NCBI GenBank assembly: GCA_025359215.1 | Contig: JANYHE010000085.1 | Location: forward strand, 1-43,260 | Origin: Hyphomicrobiales bacterium | GTDB taxonomy: Bacteria; Pseudomonadota; Alphaproteobacteria; Rhizobiales; Aestuariivirgaceae | Length of the DNA stretch: 43,260 bases | Direction of reading: 5' to 3' | Shown here: positions 17,818-27,394 of the stretch, one piece after another | Layout: each line of letters opens with the position of its first letter | Numbering within the stretch: position 1 is the stretch's first letter | Position numbers and translations under genes: made by a program | The notes under the pieces: generated by a model | Told to the model about the DNA's origin: nothing | Databases searched by the model: none | The model's input: only the letters and a program-made list of their open reading frames with translations

Positions 17818-18870
17818 TTAACCCCGCCGCGGCATGCGGAAGGGCAACATCATTTGAACGATCGGACTAACAAATCGATCAAGTGAAAGGCTTTCATGAA
17901 AAGCTTCGCACCGCTCGCCATCTAAGGTCATCTCTATATGGTTGCGGGTATAGAAAGGTGCGTCTTCCAATTTAGTGATAAGGCGCGGCGGCTTTTCCGA
18001 ATGTGCAATGCGAGGCATGCCCCAAATTCCAAAACTTAAAGGGTGAGTTGGAGGTAGACTAGTATTGAAGATATCACCCTGAAGATATCTGCGCCCAAAT
18101 AAAAAACGTGTGCCATCGCGGCGCTCGACATCGTAAAGCACTTGCGCGCCGGTGGTCGTGTTGGCGCGCAGCCACGTCCAATTTCTGAATCCACGCTCTA
18201 ACGGTTCTTCGCCCCAATTCATATCGTGATAGGCAGAGCCTGACCATGAGAGCTTTGGGTGTTCAAACTCCACACTCACGCGGGCTTGCGGTGCAACGGC
18301 CTGCCAAAAATGTTTGTGGTGGGCATCGAGAGCTATTGGTGAATCATAAACTTCTCCGGGCGTCAGCGTCACCCGCCCGCGCAATGAAAAAGGCACAGGC
18401 ACACACCGCTCATTGATATCAATCGCAAGGCTATCATTAACCCACGCCATTGACGAAGGGCCCACACTGAATTTTTGTGGCGAGCGAATGACATGTTTTG
18501 AACCGCGCTCCGTCATGGCCCATCGTCGCTTGCCGCCATAAAGTGCAACATTTATGGCGCAATGATTTTCAGGGTCGCCTCTGCCATGCCTGCGGGCCCT
18601 AGCATAGTAAGGTGAGAATACGCTGCCCACAAAGCCAATGATGGTAAGGCCATTTTGGCCATCGTCGCTCAATGCATCAATATACCACCAGTGGTAACCA
18701 TCGGCCGCTACAGGGACATCAAAGCGCGGTCTTCCAGCAGGGCTTCCGCTGCTCGCATTCCTGCTAGCGCCGCCATTGGCACGCCCGGCCCCGGATGGGT
18801 GCTGCCCCCCGCCAGATAGAGCCCCGGAATTTTCGTGCGGGCCTTTGGGCGTTGAAATGTTGATAACCAT
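17818..18870 (-). CDS. crtC: Acyclic carotenoid 1,2-hydratase CrtC
   Basis: CrtC adds water across the C1-C2 bond of neurosporene or lycopene. The conserved part begins at about residue 50 (RFDVPVAADGYHWWYIDALS) and continues GFVGSVFSPYYARARR, NHCAINVALYG and YHDMNWGEEPLERGFRNWTW, a CrtC hallmark. The only ATG (18870) lies 163 bases inside crtD, and the first ~48 residues are Gly/Ser/Arg-rich, as expected from out-of-frame reading of the conserved crtD end. The next in-frame start, TTG 18672, would remove the conserved WWYID. The true start is therefore unclear and may be a rare codon. Convergent with crtB and the small ORF. Confidence 0.9.
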   Translation of the reverse strand: MVINISTPKGPHENSGALSGGGQHPSGAGRANGGASRNASSGSPAGRPRFDVPVAADGYHWWYIDALSDDGQNGLTIIGFVGSVFSPYYARARRHGRGDPENHCAINVALYGGKRRWAMTERGSKHVIRSPQKFSVGPSSMAWVNDSLAIDINERCVPVPFSLRGRVTLTPGEVYDSPIALDAHHKHFWQAVAPQARVSVEFEHPKLSWSGSAYHDMNWGEEPLERGFRNWTWLRANTTTGAQVLYDVERRDGTRFLFGRRYLQGDIFNTSLPPTHPLSFGIWGMPRIAHSEKPPRLITKLEDAPFYTRNHIEMTLDGERCEAFHESLSLDRFVSPIVQMMLPFRMPRRG

Positions 18871-20129
18871 CCGTGACTGGCCCTTCCATAAAGTGCGCCC
18901 GAACTGCCGGGGTAAAGCGCGGCAAAGTCCTTTACACTGCGACGAGAAATATTCATTGGGTTTAAGACTAGCCCACTTGCGGATAGTCGCTTGAACACAA
19001 CGTTTTCAATATTTTGTAGCGGGTCTTGACCATTTGCTGGTGCGTTAATCAGCAAAAGTTTTCGCCCCTGTGCTTGGTCGCAAACATATACCGTAGGGTC
19101 ACGGGCTGGGCCATGGGCCAAATCAGAAAACTCAGTTTTGTAATCATCAGAGAAAAACACTGTATGATGTTCCAGGGGAACACCTTCTTCTTTGGTCACA
19201 GCGCACCACGTTATTGCTGACAACGAGTTTGCATCAGCGTTGGGCATTGCACCCGCTTGCGTTACTCTATTGCCAAACAACCCGGCCGCAACCGCAGCAC
19301 TATCGGCATTGACGATAACTGAAGTGCAAACATGACGCGTGCCGTTGGCGTCAATAACAGCACTCACTTTATCGCCTGTTGTTTCAATGCGCTGAACTTT
19401 ACAGTTGAAATGAAACGCGACCCCCGATTTTTTGGCACGGTTTTCCATCGCCAGCGCTAAAGCTGCCATGCCCCCTTTAACACGCCACACGCCGGACGCT
19501 TCAACATCCGCCACCAACATTAAAGTGGCCGGAGCTTTGAACGGCGACGAGCCGCAATACGTGGCATAGCGACCAAACAATTGTAGCAGGCGCGGATCTT
19601 TAAAATAGCGCTGCAAAGCATGCCAATAAGTTTCAAAAGGATTGATGACCAACACGTCTAGCAAAGGCATCGCCGCCGCCAAGCCCCAAGGGGTTGGTCG
19701 TTGGCTTTTTAGAAATGGCTTCAACAGTGATTGGTGAATGCGTTTGGAAGCAGCGGCAAATTCTCTGTAACCCTCCGCTTCAGTGCGCCCAGCAAAACGG
19801 CCAATGGCATCGAAGGTCTGCTGCGGATTGGCAAAAATATCCAGCGATTGACCCCCCGACCAATAATGCCGAGCCAGAGTCTCCAGTGGCAATAGAGTGA
19901 GATTGGAATCAAGCCTGTCGCCAGCGCGTTCAAACAAGTCTTCAAACACCCAGCGCATAGTCAGCACGGTGGGGCCGCTGTCAAATTGAGCATCACCCAC
20001 TGTCAAAGGCAGCAATTTTCCTCCTGCGCCCGATTGCGCTTCCAGCACAGTCACGCTCTGGCCCTTAGCGGCCAGTGCGATGGCCGCAGAAAGTCCTCCC
20101 GCGCCTGCTCCAATGATGATTGTTGTCAT
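18708..20129 (-). CDS. crtD: Hydroxyneurosporene/methoxyneurosporene 3,4-desaturase CrtD
   Basis: An FAD-dependent carotenoid desaturase of about 473 residues. It shows the N-terminal TTIIIGAGAGGLSAAIALAA fold, GAGGKLLPLTVGDAQFDSGP substrate-entry motif and C-terminal LYLAGGSTHPGPGVPMA. Sequence and position beside crtC separate it from crtI at 15260. CrtD introduces the C3-C4 double bond into 1-hydroxy or 1-methoxy carotenoids. ATG 20129 is chosen over TTG 20141. It is divergent from crtE, with a PpsR box in the 87-base gap. Confidence 0.94.
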   Translation of the reverse strand: MTTIIIGAGAGGLSAAIALAAKGQSVTVLEAQSGAGGKLLPLTVGDAQFDSGPTVLTMRWVFEDLFERAGDRLDSNLTLLPLETLARHYWSGGQSLDIFANPQQTFDAIGRFAGRTEAEGYREFAAASKRIHQSLLKPFLKSQRPTPWGLAAAMPLLDVLVINPFETYWHALQRYFKDPRLLQLFGRYATYCGSSPFKAPATLMLVADVEASGVWRVKGGMAALALAMENRAKKSGVAFHFNCKVQRIETTGDKVSAVIDANGTRHVCTSVIVNADSAAVAAGLFGNRVTQAGAMPNADANSLSAITWCAVTKEEGVPLEHHTVFFSDDYKTEFSDLAHGPARDPTVYVCDQAQGRKLLLINAPANGQDPLQNIENVVFKRLSASGLVLNPMNISRRSVKDFAALYPGSSGALYGRASHGWLSTFQRPKARTKIPGLYLAGGSTHPGPGVPMAALAGMRAAEALLEDRALMSL

Positions 20130-20154
20130 GATGATTGCCAAACGAAACTGAATG

Positions 20155-20172
20155 TGTCAGGTTACGTTGACA
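20155..20172. promoter_or_regulatory. PpsR/CrtJ box between crtD and crtE
   Basis: TGTCAGGTTACGTTGACA is a perfect TGT-N12-ACA box in the divergent crtD-crtE gap. Just downstream, ACA at 20183-20185 and TGT at 20194-20196 are 8 bases apart, the spacing between facing half-sites of paired PpsR boxes, within an inverted repeat GACAAT-N4-ATTGTC (20182-20197). One operator region could control crtDC and crtEF together. Confidence 0.65.
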
Positions 20173-20216
20173 GTTTAACAAGACAATATCAATTGTCGAT
20201 TTGGGAGACGCCACAG

Positions 20217-21062
20217 ATGGACACTGAAAATCCCATCGAACGGGCCTTGGCAGCAGCATTAAGCGGAGCATTATCTCCCGATTGTCCGCCAAAATTCGCC
20301 AGCGCCATGCACTATGCGGTGTTTCCCGGTGGTGCACGGATTAGACCAAAACTTCTCCAAGCTGTAGCTTATGCTTGCGGCAATGCCGACCCTTTGGCCA
20401 CTATGGCAGGGGCTTGCGCGATTGAGCTTCTCCATTGCGCCTCGCTGGTGCACGATGATTTGCCTTGCTTTGATGGCGCTGCCTATCGTCGTGGCAAACC
20501 TTCGGTGCATGTGGAATTTGGCGAGCGACTCGCGGTGTTGGCAGGGGACGCGCTGATTGTGGAGGCCTTTGCTGCAACGGCAAGCTTTCCGCAAATCACC
20601 CGCATTGTGGCGCAAGCTGCCAGTGCACCACATGGCATTTGTGCCGGCCAAGCGTGGGAGTGCGAAGACAGCATGGACCTGGTGAATTATCAGCGCGCCA
20701 AGACGGGTGCTCTGTTTGCGGCCTGCACAATGATTGGGGCCGTTGCCGCCGGTCGTGAATCGGCCCCATGGCAGCAACTGGGTATGCTTATCGGTGAAGC
20801 ATTTCAGGTGGCTGATGATTTGCGCGATGTTGCCGGAGTCTCCGGTGAAATTGGCAAGCCGACAGGGCAGGATGCAGCGCACGGTTTGCCCAACATGGTT
20901 TCAACGCTTGGTTTTGAAGGTGCTGTGCAACATTTGGATAATTTGCTCGACAGGGTTGTGGGCAGCATTCCAGATTGTCCTGGCCGTTCTGCTTTGGGCC
21001 AGCAGATTGTAACAGTGTCGCGGGCCATGGTGCCAAAACAGATTCACCGTGGCGCTGCCTAG
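20217..21062 (+). CDS. crtE: Geranylgeranyl diphosphate synthase CrtE
   Basis: A trans-isoprenyl diphosphate synthase of 281 residues that makes the C20 precursor for carotenoids and the bacteriochlorophyll tail. First Asp-rich motif: LVHDDLPCFDGAAYRRGKPS; second: QVADDLRDVAGVSGEIGKPT. FPGGARIRPKLL is the usual substrate-binding N-terminal signature. ATG 20217 follows GGGAG at 9 bases; the open frame extends much further upstream but has no family content there. The stop lies 14 bases inside crtF. Confidence 0.95.
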   Translation: MDTENPIERALAAALSGALSPDCPPKFASAMHYAVFPGGARIRPKLLQAVAYACGNADPLATMAGACAIELLHCASLVHDDLPCFDGAAYRRGKPSVHVEFGERLAVLAGDALIVEAFAATASFPQITRIVAQAASAPHGICAGQAWECEDSMDLVNYQRAKTGALFAACTMIGAVAAGRESAPWQQLGMLIGEAFQVADDLRDVAGVSGEIGKPTGQDAAHGLPNMVSTLGFEGAVQHLDNLLDRVVGSIPDCPGRSALGQQIVTVSRAMVPKQIHRGAA

Positions 21063-22125
21063 TTTTCTTCTTCGCTTTCGTAACAGGCTTTTGGCTGATC
21101 CAAAGTTCTTGTCTTTTGCTCAGAGATTTCCTTTCACACGGCCAGTTGCGCGTGCCAAGTCACGAGAATTGTTCAATCTTTTGGCGGGCTTTTCATATTC
21201 GCAAGTGCTCTATGCTTGTGTATCGCTACGCGTCCTTGATCACGTGGGGCAACATGGAATTTCGCCTTCGCAGCTTGCAATCAAAATCGGATTGTCCGAA
21301 AACAAGACGGATCTTTTGATACGCGCCGCTGTGGCATTGGATATTTTAGGCTGGGACAAGGACCAAGTGGCGCTGGGCGCACAAGGTGCGGCACTCCTCG
21401 GCCAGCCATGGATCATGCGCTTTATTGAGCATCACAAATATTTCTATCGTGATCTCGAAGATCCTGTTGGTCTGCTTCAAGGTCAATCTGTGCCCGGTGG
21501 TTTGCGCAGCTATTGGACCTATGACGATACTGAGTCGGATAAGATTGCCTATTCAGCGTTGATGGCGGCATCGCAACAAGCTGTCTCGCAACAAATTTTG
21601 GCGGCGTACAATTTCAAAAGCCATAAATCGCTGCTCGATATTGGCGGCGGCTCCGGTGCGCTTTTGCGGGCGGTTGGCGAATCTTATCCACAGCTCGCCC
21701 TTAATCTTTTTGACCTTCCGGGTGTTGTCAAATTGGCCAATGAGAAACCAAATGCGCCCCCAGTGATTCTGCATGGCGGCGACTTTCGCATTGATCCTTT
21801 GCCGCAAGGCATGGACATCATCTCATTGGTGCGTGTGGTGCATGACCATGATGATATAGTGATTTCGGCTTTATTTCGTAATATCAGAGCAGCGTGTGAG
21901 GTAGGCACAACACTGCTCATCGCCGAGCCTTTTGCGGGCAGCAAAGCTAATGCCGCCGTGACCGATGCCTATTTTAATCTCTATTTTGCAGCCATGGGGC
22001 AGGGGCGCACCCGCAGCCCAAACGCCATTGCCGAATTGGCCGCCGCTGCAGGCTTCGGTCGCCCCAAAGTTTTGTCTACCAACTTGCCGTTGATTAGCGG
22101 CTTGATGACATTACGCGCAATCTAA
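21049..22125 (+). CDS. crtF: Hydroxyneurosporene O-methyltransferase CrtF
   Basis: An S-adenosylmethionine-dependent class of O-methyltransferase that methylates the C1 hydroxyl of hydroxy-carotenoids after CrtC. The 358 residues start with a CrtF-like N-terminus (FLLRFRNRLLADPKFLSFAQ), a dimerisation/winged domain, then the SAM site LLDIGGGSGALLRAVGESYP and VRVVHDHDD, and the end AAAAGFGRPKVLST. GTG 21049 overlaps crtE by 14 bases. Followed by the bchC promoter region. Confidence 0.94.
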   Translation: MALPSFLLRFRNRLLADPKFLSFAQRFPFTRPVARAKSRELFNLLAGFSYSQVLYACVSLRVLDHVGQHGISPSQLAIKIGLSENKTDLLIRAAVALDILGWDKDQVALGAQGAALLGQPWIMRFIEHHKYFYRDLEDPVGLLQGQSVPGGLRSYWTYDDTESDKIAYSALMAASQQAVSQQILAAYNFKSHKSLLDIGGGSGALLRAVGESYPQLALNLFDLPGVVKLANEKPNAPPVILHGGDFRIDPLPQGMDIISLVRVVHDHDDIVISALFRNIRAACEVGTTLLIAEPFAGSKANAAVTDAYFNLYFAAMGQGRTRSPNAIAELAAAAGFGRPKVLSTNLPLISGLMTLRAI

Positions 22126-22132
22126 GCAAAAC

Positions 22133-22176
22133 TGTAAAAACACATTGACATTTAAAAGTGTCAAGTTAAGCTTACA
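22133..22176 (+). promoter_or_regulatory. Paired PpsR/CrtJ boxes of the bchC promoter
   Basis: Two perfect TGT-N12-ACA boxes, TGTAAAAACACATTGACA (22133-22150) and TGTCAAGTTAAGCTTACA (22159-22176), are separated by exactly 8 bases. This is the arrangement established for cooperative CrtJ binding at the Rhodobacter capsulatus bchC promoter. TTGACA at 22145-22150 can serve as a -35 element inside the first box; I could not assign a clear -10. It should drive bchCXYZ and read through into puf. Confidence 0.85.
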
Positions 22177-22229
22177 CAATAAGAAGTCCGAAAACGTGAC
22201 TAGATATTTAGGGGAAGGGAGGGAGCGAG

Positions 22230-23162
22230 ATGAATACAACAGCCGTAGTCTTTACGTCTCCCGGTCAGCTCGCACTCCAATCCCTGCTGTTGGTTCCGCC
22301 TGATGGACCCCACGCCATTGTGGATGTGAATTTCAGCGGCATCAGCACCGGTACGGAGCGGTTGCTCTGGACCGGTGAGATGCCAGCTTTCCCAGGAATG
22401 GGTTATCCGTTGGTGCCGGGTTATGAAACCGTGGCCCGTGTTGCTCAAGCGCCGTCAGGTTCTGGAGTGTCTGAAGGTGATCTGGTTTTTGTGCCTGGCG
22501 CAAATTGTTATGGTTCCGTGCGCGGATTATTCGGTGGTGCCGCCAAGCGCATTGCAATCGCTCCCGCCAAACTCACAAAAATTAATGAAACCATCGGCGA
22601 AAACGGAACCCTGTTGGCTCTGGCAGCAACAGCGCACCATGCCGTTGTGTTGGGTCGCTTGCCTGAATTAATCATTGGCCATGGCGTGTTGGGCAGGCTC
22701 ATCGCGCGCATCACTGTGGCACTGGGTGGCACACCGACAGTTTGGGAAACCAATCAAGATCGCCACTCTGGCGCTTTGGGCTATGATGTTGTGCGGCCCA
22801 CTGAAGATCTACGCAAAGATTACGGTTGCATTCTCGACGCCAGCGGCGACACGCAAGTGTTGGATCGCTGCATGATGCACCTTGCACGCAAGGGCGAAAT
22901 TGTTCTGGCTGGCTTTTACGCTGATCCACTGCATTTTGTTTTCCCACCAGCATTCATGCGCGAAGCATCAATTCGCATTGCAGCACAATGGGAGCCAAAA
23001 GATCTGCAAGCCGCAGTGGACATGGTGTCGAGCGGCAAGCTTTCTCTTGATGGATTAATCACACACCGCAGCCCCGCTGCCCAAGCCTCATCAGCTTATG
23101 AAACTGCATTTAAAAACACCGCGTGCCTGAAAATGGTGCTGGATTGGAGCTCCTTTCAATGA
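22230..23162 (+). CDS. bchC: Bacteriochlorophyllide a dehydrogenase BchC
   Basis: BchC oxidises the C3 hydroxyethyl group to acetyl in bacteriochlorophyllide a synthesis. The 310-residue protein is a medium-chain dehydrogenase-like enzyme: FSGISTGTERLLWTGEMPAF near the N-terminus, PLVPGYETVARV, and a shortened cofactor domain with LIIGHGVLGRLIARI. ATG 22230 follows a purine-rich run containing GGGAGGGAG. It is the first gene after the paired PpsR boxes, and its stop overlaps bchX (ATGA). Confidence 0.95.
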   Translation: MNTTAVVFTSPGQLALQSLLLVPPDGPHAIVDVNFSGISTGTERLLWTGEMPAFPGMGYPLVPGYETVARVAQAPSGSGVSEGDLVFVPGANCYGSVRGLFGGAAKRIAIAPAKLTKINETIGENGTLLALAATAHHAVVLGRLPELIIGHGVLGRLIARITVALGGTPTVWETNQDRHSGALGYDVVRPTEDLRKDYGCILDASGDTQVLDRCMMHLARKGEIVLAGFYADPLHFVFPPAFMREASIRIAAQWEPKDLQAAVDMVSSGKLSLDGLITHRSPAAQASSAYETAFKNTACLKMVLDWSSFQ

Positions 23163-24160
23163 ACTCTCTCAACCACAATTTCCTGACTGACGCTGAACAG
23201 CTGAAAGCTGAAGCTGCGATTGAGCCAGATCCGGTTCACACAGGCGAGATCAAAAAAGAAACTCAAGTCATCGCCATTTATGGCAAGGGCGGCATCGGCA
23301 AAAGCTTCACATTGGCCAATCTGTCTTACATGATGGCTCAATCTGGCAAGCGGGTGCTGCTTATTGGCTGTGATCCTAAAAGCGATACGACCTCACTGCT
23401 GTTTGGTGGCAAGGCATGCCCCACAATTATTGAAACCTCGGCCAAGAAAAAACTTGCTGGCGAAGAAGTAAAAATTGGCGATGTGTGTTTCAAGCGCGAT
23501 GGCGTTTTTGCTATGGAGCTGGGCGGACCAGAAGTGGGCCGTGGCTGCGGCGGTCGCGGCATTATTCATGGTTTCGAACTTCTCGAAAAACTGGGCTTCC
23601 ATGAATGGGGCTTTGATTATGTATTGCTCGATTTCTTGGGCGACGTGGTGTGCGGCGGCTTCGGCCTGCCGATTGCGCGTGACATGTGTCAGAAAGTGAT
23701 CGTCGTCGGTTCGAACGATCTGCAATCACTTTATGTGGCCAACAATGTGTGTTCCGCCGTTGAATATTTCCGCAAATTGGGCGGCAATGTTGGTGTTGCT
23801 GGAATTGTCATCAACAAGGATGACGGCACAGGCGAGGCGCAAGCTTTCGCTGAAAAAGTTGGCATTCCTGTATTGGCTTCTATCCCCGCCAATGACGACA
23901 TTCGCAAAAAATCTGCCAATTATGAAATCATTGGCACCCACACCAGTGAGTGGGGGCCATTGTTTGAAATGCTAGCCATCAATGTGGGCGAAGCCCAACC
24001 CATGCGGCCAACGCCACTCACGCAAGATGGCCTGCTGGGTCTTTTCTCGAGCGACGTCACAGGCCGCAATGTGGTGCTGCAACCCGCCAGCCAAGAAGAC
24101 ATGTGTGGCGGAACACTGACCCAAAAAACCTCACTCGAAGTGATTTACGACGCGGTGTAA
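23159..24160 (+). CDS. bchX: Chlorophyllide a reductase iron protein BchX
   Basis: BchX is the ATP-dependent electron donor (NifH-like) of the three-subunit reductase that saturates ring B of chlorophyllide. The 333-residue product shows the P-loop YGKGGIGKSFTLANL, switch/cluster Cys in GGPEVGRGCGGRGI and LGDVVCGGFGLPI, and the C-terminal Cys of EDMCGGT. ATG 23159 lies in the bchC stop (ATGA) with GGAG at about 9 bases. It shares one base with bchY (TAATG). Confidence 0.97.
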   Translation: MNSLNHNFLTDAEQLKAEAAIEPDPVHTGEIKKETQVIAIYGKGGIGKSFTLANLSYMMAQSGKRVLLIGCDPKSDTTSLLFGGKACPTIIETSAKKKLAGEEVKIGDVCFKRDGVFAMELGGPEVGRGCGGRGIIHGFELLEKLGFHEWGFDYVLLDFLGDVVCGGFGLPIARDMCQKVIVVGSNDLQSLYVANNVCSAVEYFRKLGGNVGVAGIVINKDDGTGEAQAFAEKVGIPVLASIPANDDIRKKSANYEIIGTHTSEWGPLFEMLAINVGEAQPMRPTPLTQDGLLGLFSSDVTGRNVVLQPASQEDMCGGTLTQKTSLEVIYDAV

Positions 24161-25704
24161 TGACAATGACAACAGTGATTGACACAACAGGAAAAATGCC
24201 CGCGCAACAAGCGCCAGCAGCCCCTGTTGCATCAACACCAGAAGGCGCATGCAACAACAAAGTTGAATTGCGTGAGGCCGCTGCCAAGGCTGGCAAGTCT
24301 GAAGTGCTGGACCAATATGCCAAAGATTATCCGGTTGGCCCGCATGATCAACCTCAAAGCATGTGTCCGGCATTTGGTTCTCTGCGTGTGGGCCTGCGCA
24401 TGCGGCGCACGGCCACCATTCTTTCCGGCTCAGCCTGCTGTGTTTATGGCCTGACATTTACCTCGCACTTTTATGGTGCAAAACGCAGTGTGGGCTATGT
24501 GCCCTTCAATTCCGAAACTTTGGTCACAGGCAAACTGTTTGAAGACATTCGCGAAGCCGTGTTCGCCATGGCCAAGCCAGAAGATTATGACGCAATCGTC
24601 ATCACTAATTTATGCGTGCCAACTGCATCGGGCGTTCCACTTCAGTTGCTGCCAAAAGAAATTAATGGCGTGCGCATCATTGGCATTGATGTGCCGGGCT
24701 TTGGTGTGCCCACCCATGCTGAAGCTAAGGATGTTCTTGCGGGTGCCATGCTGAAATATGCCGCAAGCGAAATTCGCAGTGGCCCCGTAGCAAGGCCTCG
24801 CACCAAAGCTGAGTTGCCCACCATCACCATGCTGGGTGAAATGTTCCCGGTTGATCCTATCATGATTGGCCGCATGTTGGCCCCTATGGGTTTGGCCGCA
24901 GGTCCTGTTGTTCCCACGCGCGAATGGCGCGAATTATTTGCAGCATTTGATTGTGCTGCTGTGGCAGCAATTCACCCATTCTACACAGCCAGCATTCGCG
25001 AATTTGAATCTGCTGGCCGCAAAGTGGTAGGCTCCGCTCCAGTTGGCTACGATGGAACCGCTGCTTGGTTAGAAGCAATTGGTAATGCGTGTGGCATTTC
25101 TGCTGAGGCGCGCGCTGCGGCCCAAAACGCAATTTTACCCGCTATCAAAGGCGCCCTCGCTGCCAAGCCAATCAAAGGCCGCATCACGCTTTCCGGCTAT
25201 GAAGGTTCTGAACTTTTAGTCGCACGGCTACTTATCGAAAGCGGCGCAGAGGTTCCTTATGTCGGAACAGCGTGCCCCCGCACAGCATGGTCTGATCCTG
25301 ATCGCATTTGGCTCGAAGAACGCGGCGTGCAAGTGCAGTTCCGTGCATCGCTTGAAAATGATATTGCGGCCATGCTTGATCACAAGCCAGATCTGGCGAT
25401 TGGCACAACGCCTGTGGTGCAAAAGGCCAAATCACTTTCCATTCCTTCGCTCTATTTTACCAATCTCATTTCAGCGCGGCCCTTAATGGGGCCAGCTGGT
25501 GCGGGCTCACTTGCGCAAGTGATCATGGCCGCCATCGGCAATCAACATCGCTTTGATGCGATGAGCGACTTTTTTGAAGGTGTGGGTTCGGGCCATGCCT
25601 CCGGCATTTGGCGCGATGTGCCAGTTGATCGACCTGAGTTCAAAAAGAAATATGCAGGCATGTTGGCCGCAAAAGCCAAGTCTGAAGAATCGGTGGGAAC
25701 ATAG
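24160..25704 (+). CDS. bchY: Chlorophyllide a reductase subunit Y
   Basis: BchY is one half of the catalytic BchYZ heterotetramer, a nitrogenase-like component. The 514-residue protein has Cys residues in [30 protein letters not shown] and [10 protein letters not shown], which fit cluster ligation. The N-terminal ~75 residues are Ala/Pro-rich and variable. ATG 24160 shares its A with the bchX stop. A second ATG (24166) is close. Confidence 0.96.
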   Translation: MTMTTVIDTTGKMPAQQAPAAPVASTPEGACNNKVELREAAAKAGKSEVLDQYAKDYPVGPHDQPQSMCPAFGSLRVGLRMRRTATILSGSACCVYGLTFTSHFYGAKRSVGYVPFNSETLVTGKLFEDIREAVFAMAKPEDYDAIVITNLCVPTASGVPLQLLPKEINGVRIIGIDVPGFGVPTHAEAKDVLAGAMLKYAASEIRSGPVARPRTKAELPTITMLGEMFPVDPIMIGRMLAPMGLAAGPVVPTREWRELFAAFDCAAVAAIHPFYTASIREFESAGRKVVGSAPVGYDGTAAWLEAIGNACGISAEARAAAQNAILPAIKGALAAKPIKGRITLSGYEGSELLVARLLIESGAEVPYVGTACPRTAWSDPDRIWLEERGVQVQFRASLENDIAAMLDHKPDLAIGTTPVVQKAKSLSIPSLYFTNLISARPLMGPAGAGSLAQVIMAAIGNQHRFDAMSDFFEGVGSGHASGIWRDVPVDRPEFKKKYAGMLAAKAKSEESVGT

Positions 25705-25706
25705 CC

Positions 25707-27158
25707 ATGCTGGTTCTTGATCATGATAGAGCAGGGGGATATTGGGGCGCAGTTTATGTGTTCGCCGCCATCAAAGGTTTGCAAGTGATCATCGATGGCC
25801 CCGTTGGCTGCGAAAACCTGCCTGTGACTTCTGTACTGCATTACACCGATGCGCTTCCACCGCATGAGCTTCCCATTGTTGTCACTGGCCTCGGCGAAGA
25901 AGAACTGGGCCAACACGGCACTGAAGGTGCCATGCGCCGCGCCCATAAAACGCTTGATCCGGGTTTGCCCAGTGTGGTGGTCACAGGTTCCATTGCTGAA
26001 ATGATTGGTGGTGGTGTCACCCCACAAGGCACTGGCATTCAACGCTTCCTGCCACGCACCATTGATGAAGACCAATGGCAATGTGCTGATCGTGCATTAA
26101 TGTGGCTGTGGACCGAGTTTGGTGCAAAGAAAAAAAACGCCACCACGCGCAAACCAAAAGTCGATGGTGAAAAGCCTCGCGTTAATATTATTGGCACAAT
26201 TTATGGCACATTCAATTCGCCATCAGACTTGGCGGAAATCACCAGGCTTGTTGAAGGCATTGGCGCTGAAGTAAATCTATCGTTCCCAATGGGCAGCCAT
26301 TTGGCCGAAGTGCCACGCCTTGCCAATGCTGATGTAAACATTTGCATGTACCGCGAATTTGGCCGCAAGCTTTGCGAACAATTGGATCGCCCCTATTTGC
26401 AAGCGCCCATTGGCTTGCATTCCACAACGAAATTCTTGCGCACCTTGGGTGAGCTATTGGGCCTTGACCCAGAGCCCTTCATCGAAAAAGAAAAACACAC
26501 CACTATTAAGCCACTCTGGGATTTGTGGCGCTCTGTTACACAAGATTTTTTCGGCACCGCAAGTTTTGGCATTGTTGCCAGCGACACTTATGCGCGTGGT
26601 GTGCGCAACTTCTTAGAAGAAGAAATGGGCTTGCCCTGCAACTTTGCAGTGCCGCGCATTGCGGGCGCAAAAACAGACAATGCAGCCGTGCGTAGAATGA
26701 TCAAAGAAACGCCACCGCTCATTTTGTTCGGCTCGTTCAATGAACGCATGTACATGGCTGAAGCTGGTGCAAAGTGCGCCTATATTCCCGCTTCATTTCC
26801 AGGCGCCATCATTCGCCGCCACACCGGAACTCCCTTCATGGGATATGGTGGTGCTACGTACATTATCCAAGAAGTCTGCAACGGGCTTTTCGATATGTTG
26901 TTCAACATTATTCCGTTGGGCACGGAGTTGGATAAAGTTGATCCCACACCAGCCACCAATAACCGCATGATTGATTGGAGCGATAACGCCCGCGCCATGC
27001 TGGACGAAATTGTGGAAAAGCAACCGGTTTTGGTGCGCATTTCGGCCGCTAAAAAATTACGCGACAGTGCAGAACGGCTGGCCCGTTCTTCAGCCGCAGA
27101 GCGTGTTGAAGAACAAGATGTTTTAAAGGCCAGCCGTGTGCTGGCTGGTGTTGAGTAA
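25707..27158 (+). CDS. bchZ: Chlorophyllide a reductase subunit Z
   Basis: BchZ completes the BchYZ catalytic unit. The 483 residues begin [20 protein letters not shown] and contain [20 protein letters not shown], where the Cys is a likely cluster ligand, then [17 protein letters not shown]-like and [12 protein letters not shown] regions typical of nitrogenase-like subunits. It starts two bases after bchY. Rhodobacter puf transcription begins partly within the bchZ 3' region; pufQ follows 21 bases downstream here. Confidence 0.96.
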   Translation: MLVLDHDRAGGYWGAVYVFAAIKGLQVIIDGPVGCENLPVTSVLHYTDALPPHELPIVVTGLGEEELGQHGTEGAMRRAHKTLDPGLPSVVVTGSIAEMIGGGVTPQGTGIQRFLPRTIDEDQWQCADRALMWLWTEFGAKKKNATTRKPKVDGEKPRVNIIGTIYGTFNSPSDLAEITRLVEGIGAEVNLSFPMGSHLAEVPRLANADVNICMYREFGRKLCEQLDRPYLQAPIGLHSTTKFLRTLGELLGLDPEPFIEKEKHTTIKPLWDLWRSVTQDFFGTASFGIVASDTYARGVRNFLEEEMGLPCNFAVPRIAGAKTDNAAVRRMIKETPPLILFGSFNERMYMAEAGAKCAYIPASFPGAIIRRHTGTPFMGYGGATYIIQEVCNGLFDMLFNIIPLGTELDKVDPTPATNNRMIDWSDNARAMLDEIVEKQPVLVRISAAKKLRDSAERLARSSAAERVEEQDVLKASRVLAGVE

Positions 27159-27179
27159 ATCAAGGGAGACCATGAGACC

Positions 27180-27377
27180 ATGAGCATATCAGTGAAGCAT
27201 AAAAGCAAACCAGGCGAACTTGAATTCAAGTTGCTCTTGGCCTTCATTCTTCCGGTTTTTCTGGTCGCTACGATTATTAAGCGCGTGATGCCTTGGAACT
27301 GGGGCAGTGATCAACGTTCCCTTTTCGCCGCTACACGCTGCGCTGCCTATAGCTGTATTCCGTTCGTCTTCATGTGA
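27180..27377 (+). CDS. pufQ: PufQ
   Basis: A 65-residue protein with one TM helix (LEFKLLLAFILPVFLVATII) in the normal pufQ position between bchZ and pufBA. The basic N-terminus, single helix and a C-terminus resembling the ARAWSEARTITPMIF-like end of Rhodobacter PufQ support the call. PufQ is linked to bacteriochlorophyll delivery or formation, and its mechanism is not settled. ATG 27180 follows GGGAG; another ATG at 27172 only opens a three-codon frame. Confidence 0.8.
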   Translation: MSISVKHKSKPGELEFKLLLAFILPVFLVATIIKRVMPWNWGSDQRSLFAATRCAAYSCIPFVFM

Positions 27378-27394
27378 AGATTGAACGGCTCGCC

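Noticed and set aside
27129-27148. Hairpin (CCAGC/GCTGG) at the end of bchZ as a terminator or attenuator
   Set aside because: The stem is only about 5 bp, lies within the coding end and has no T-run.
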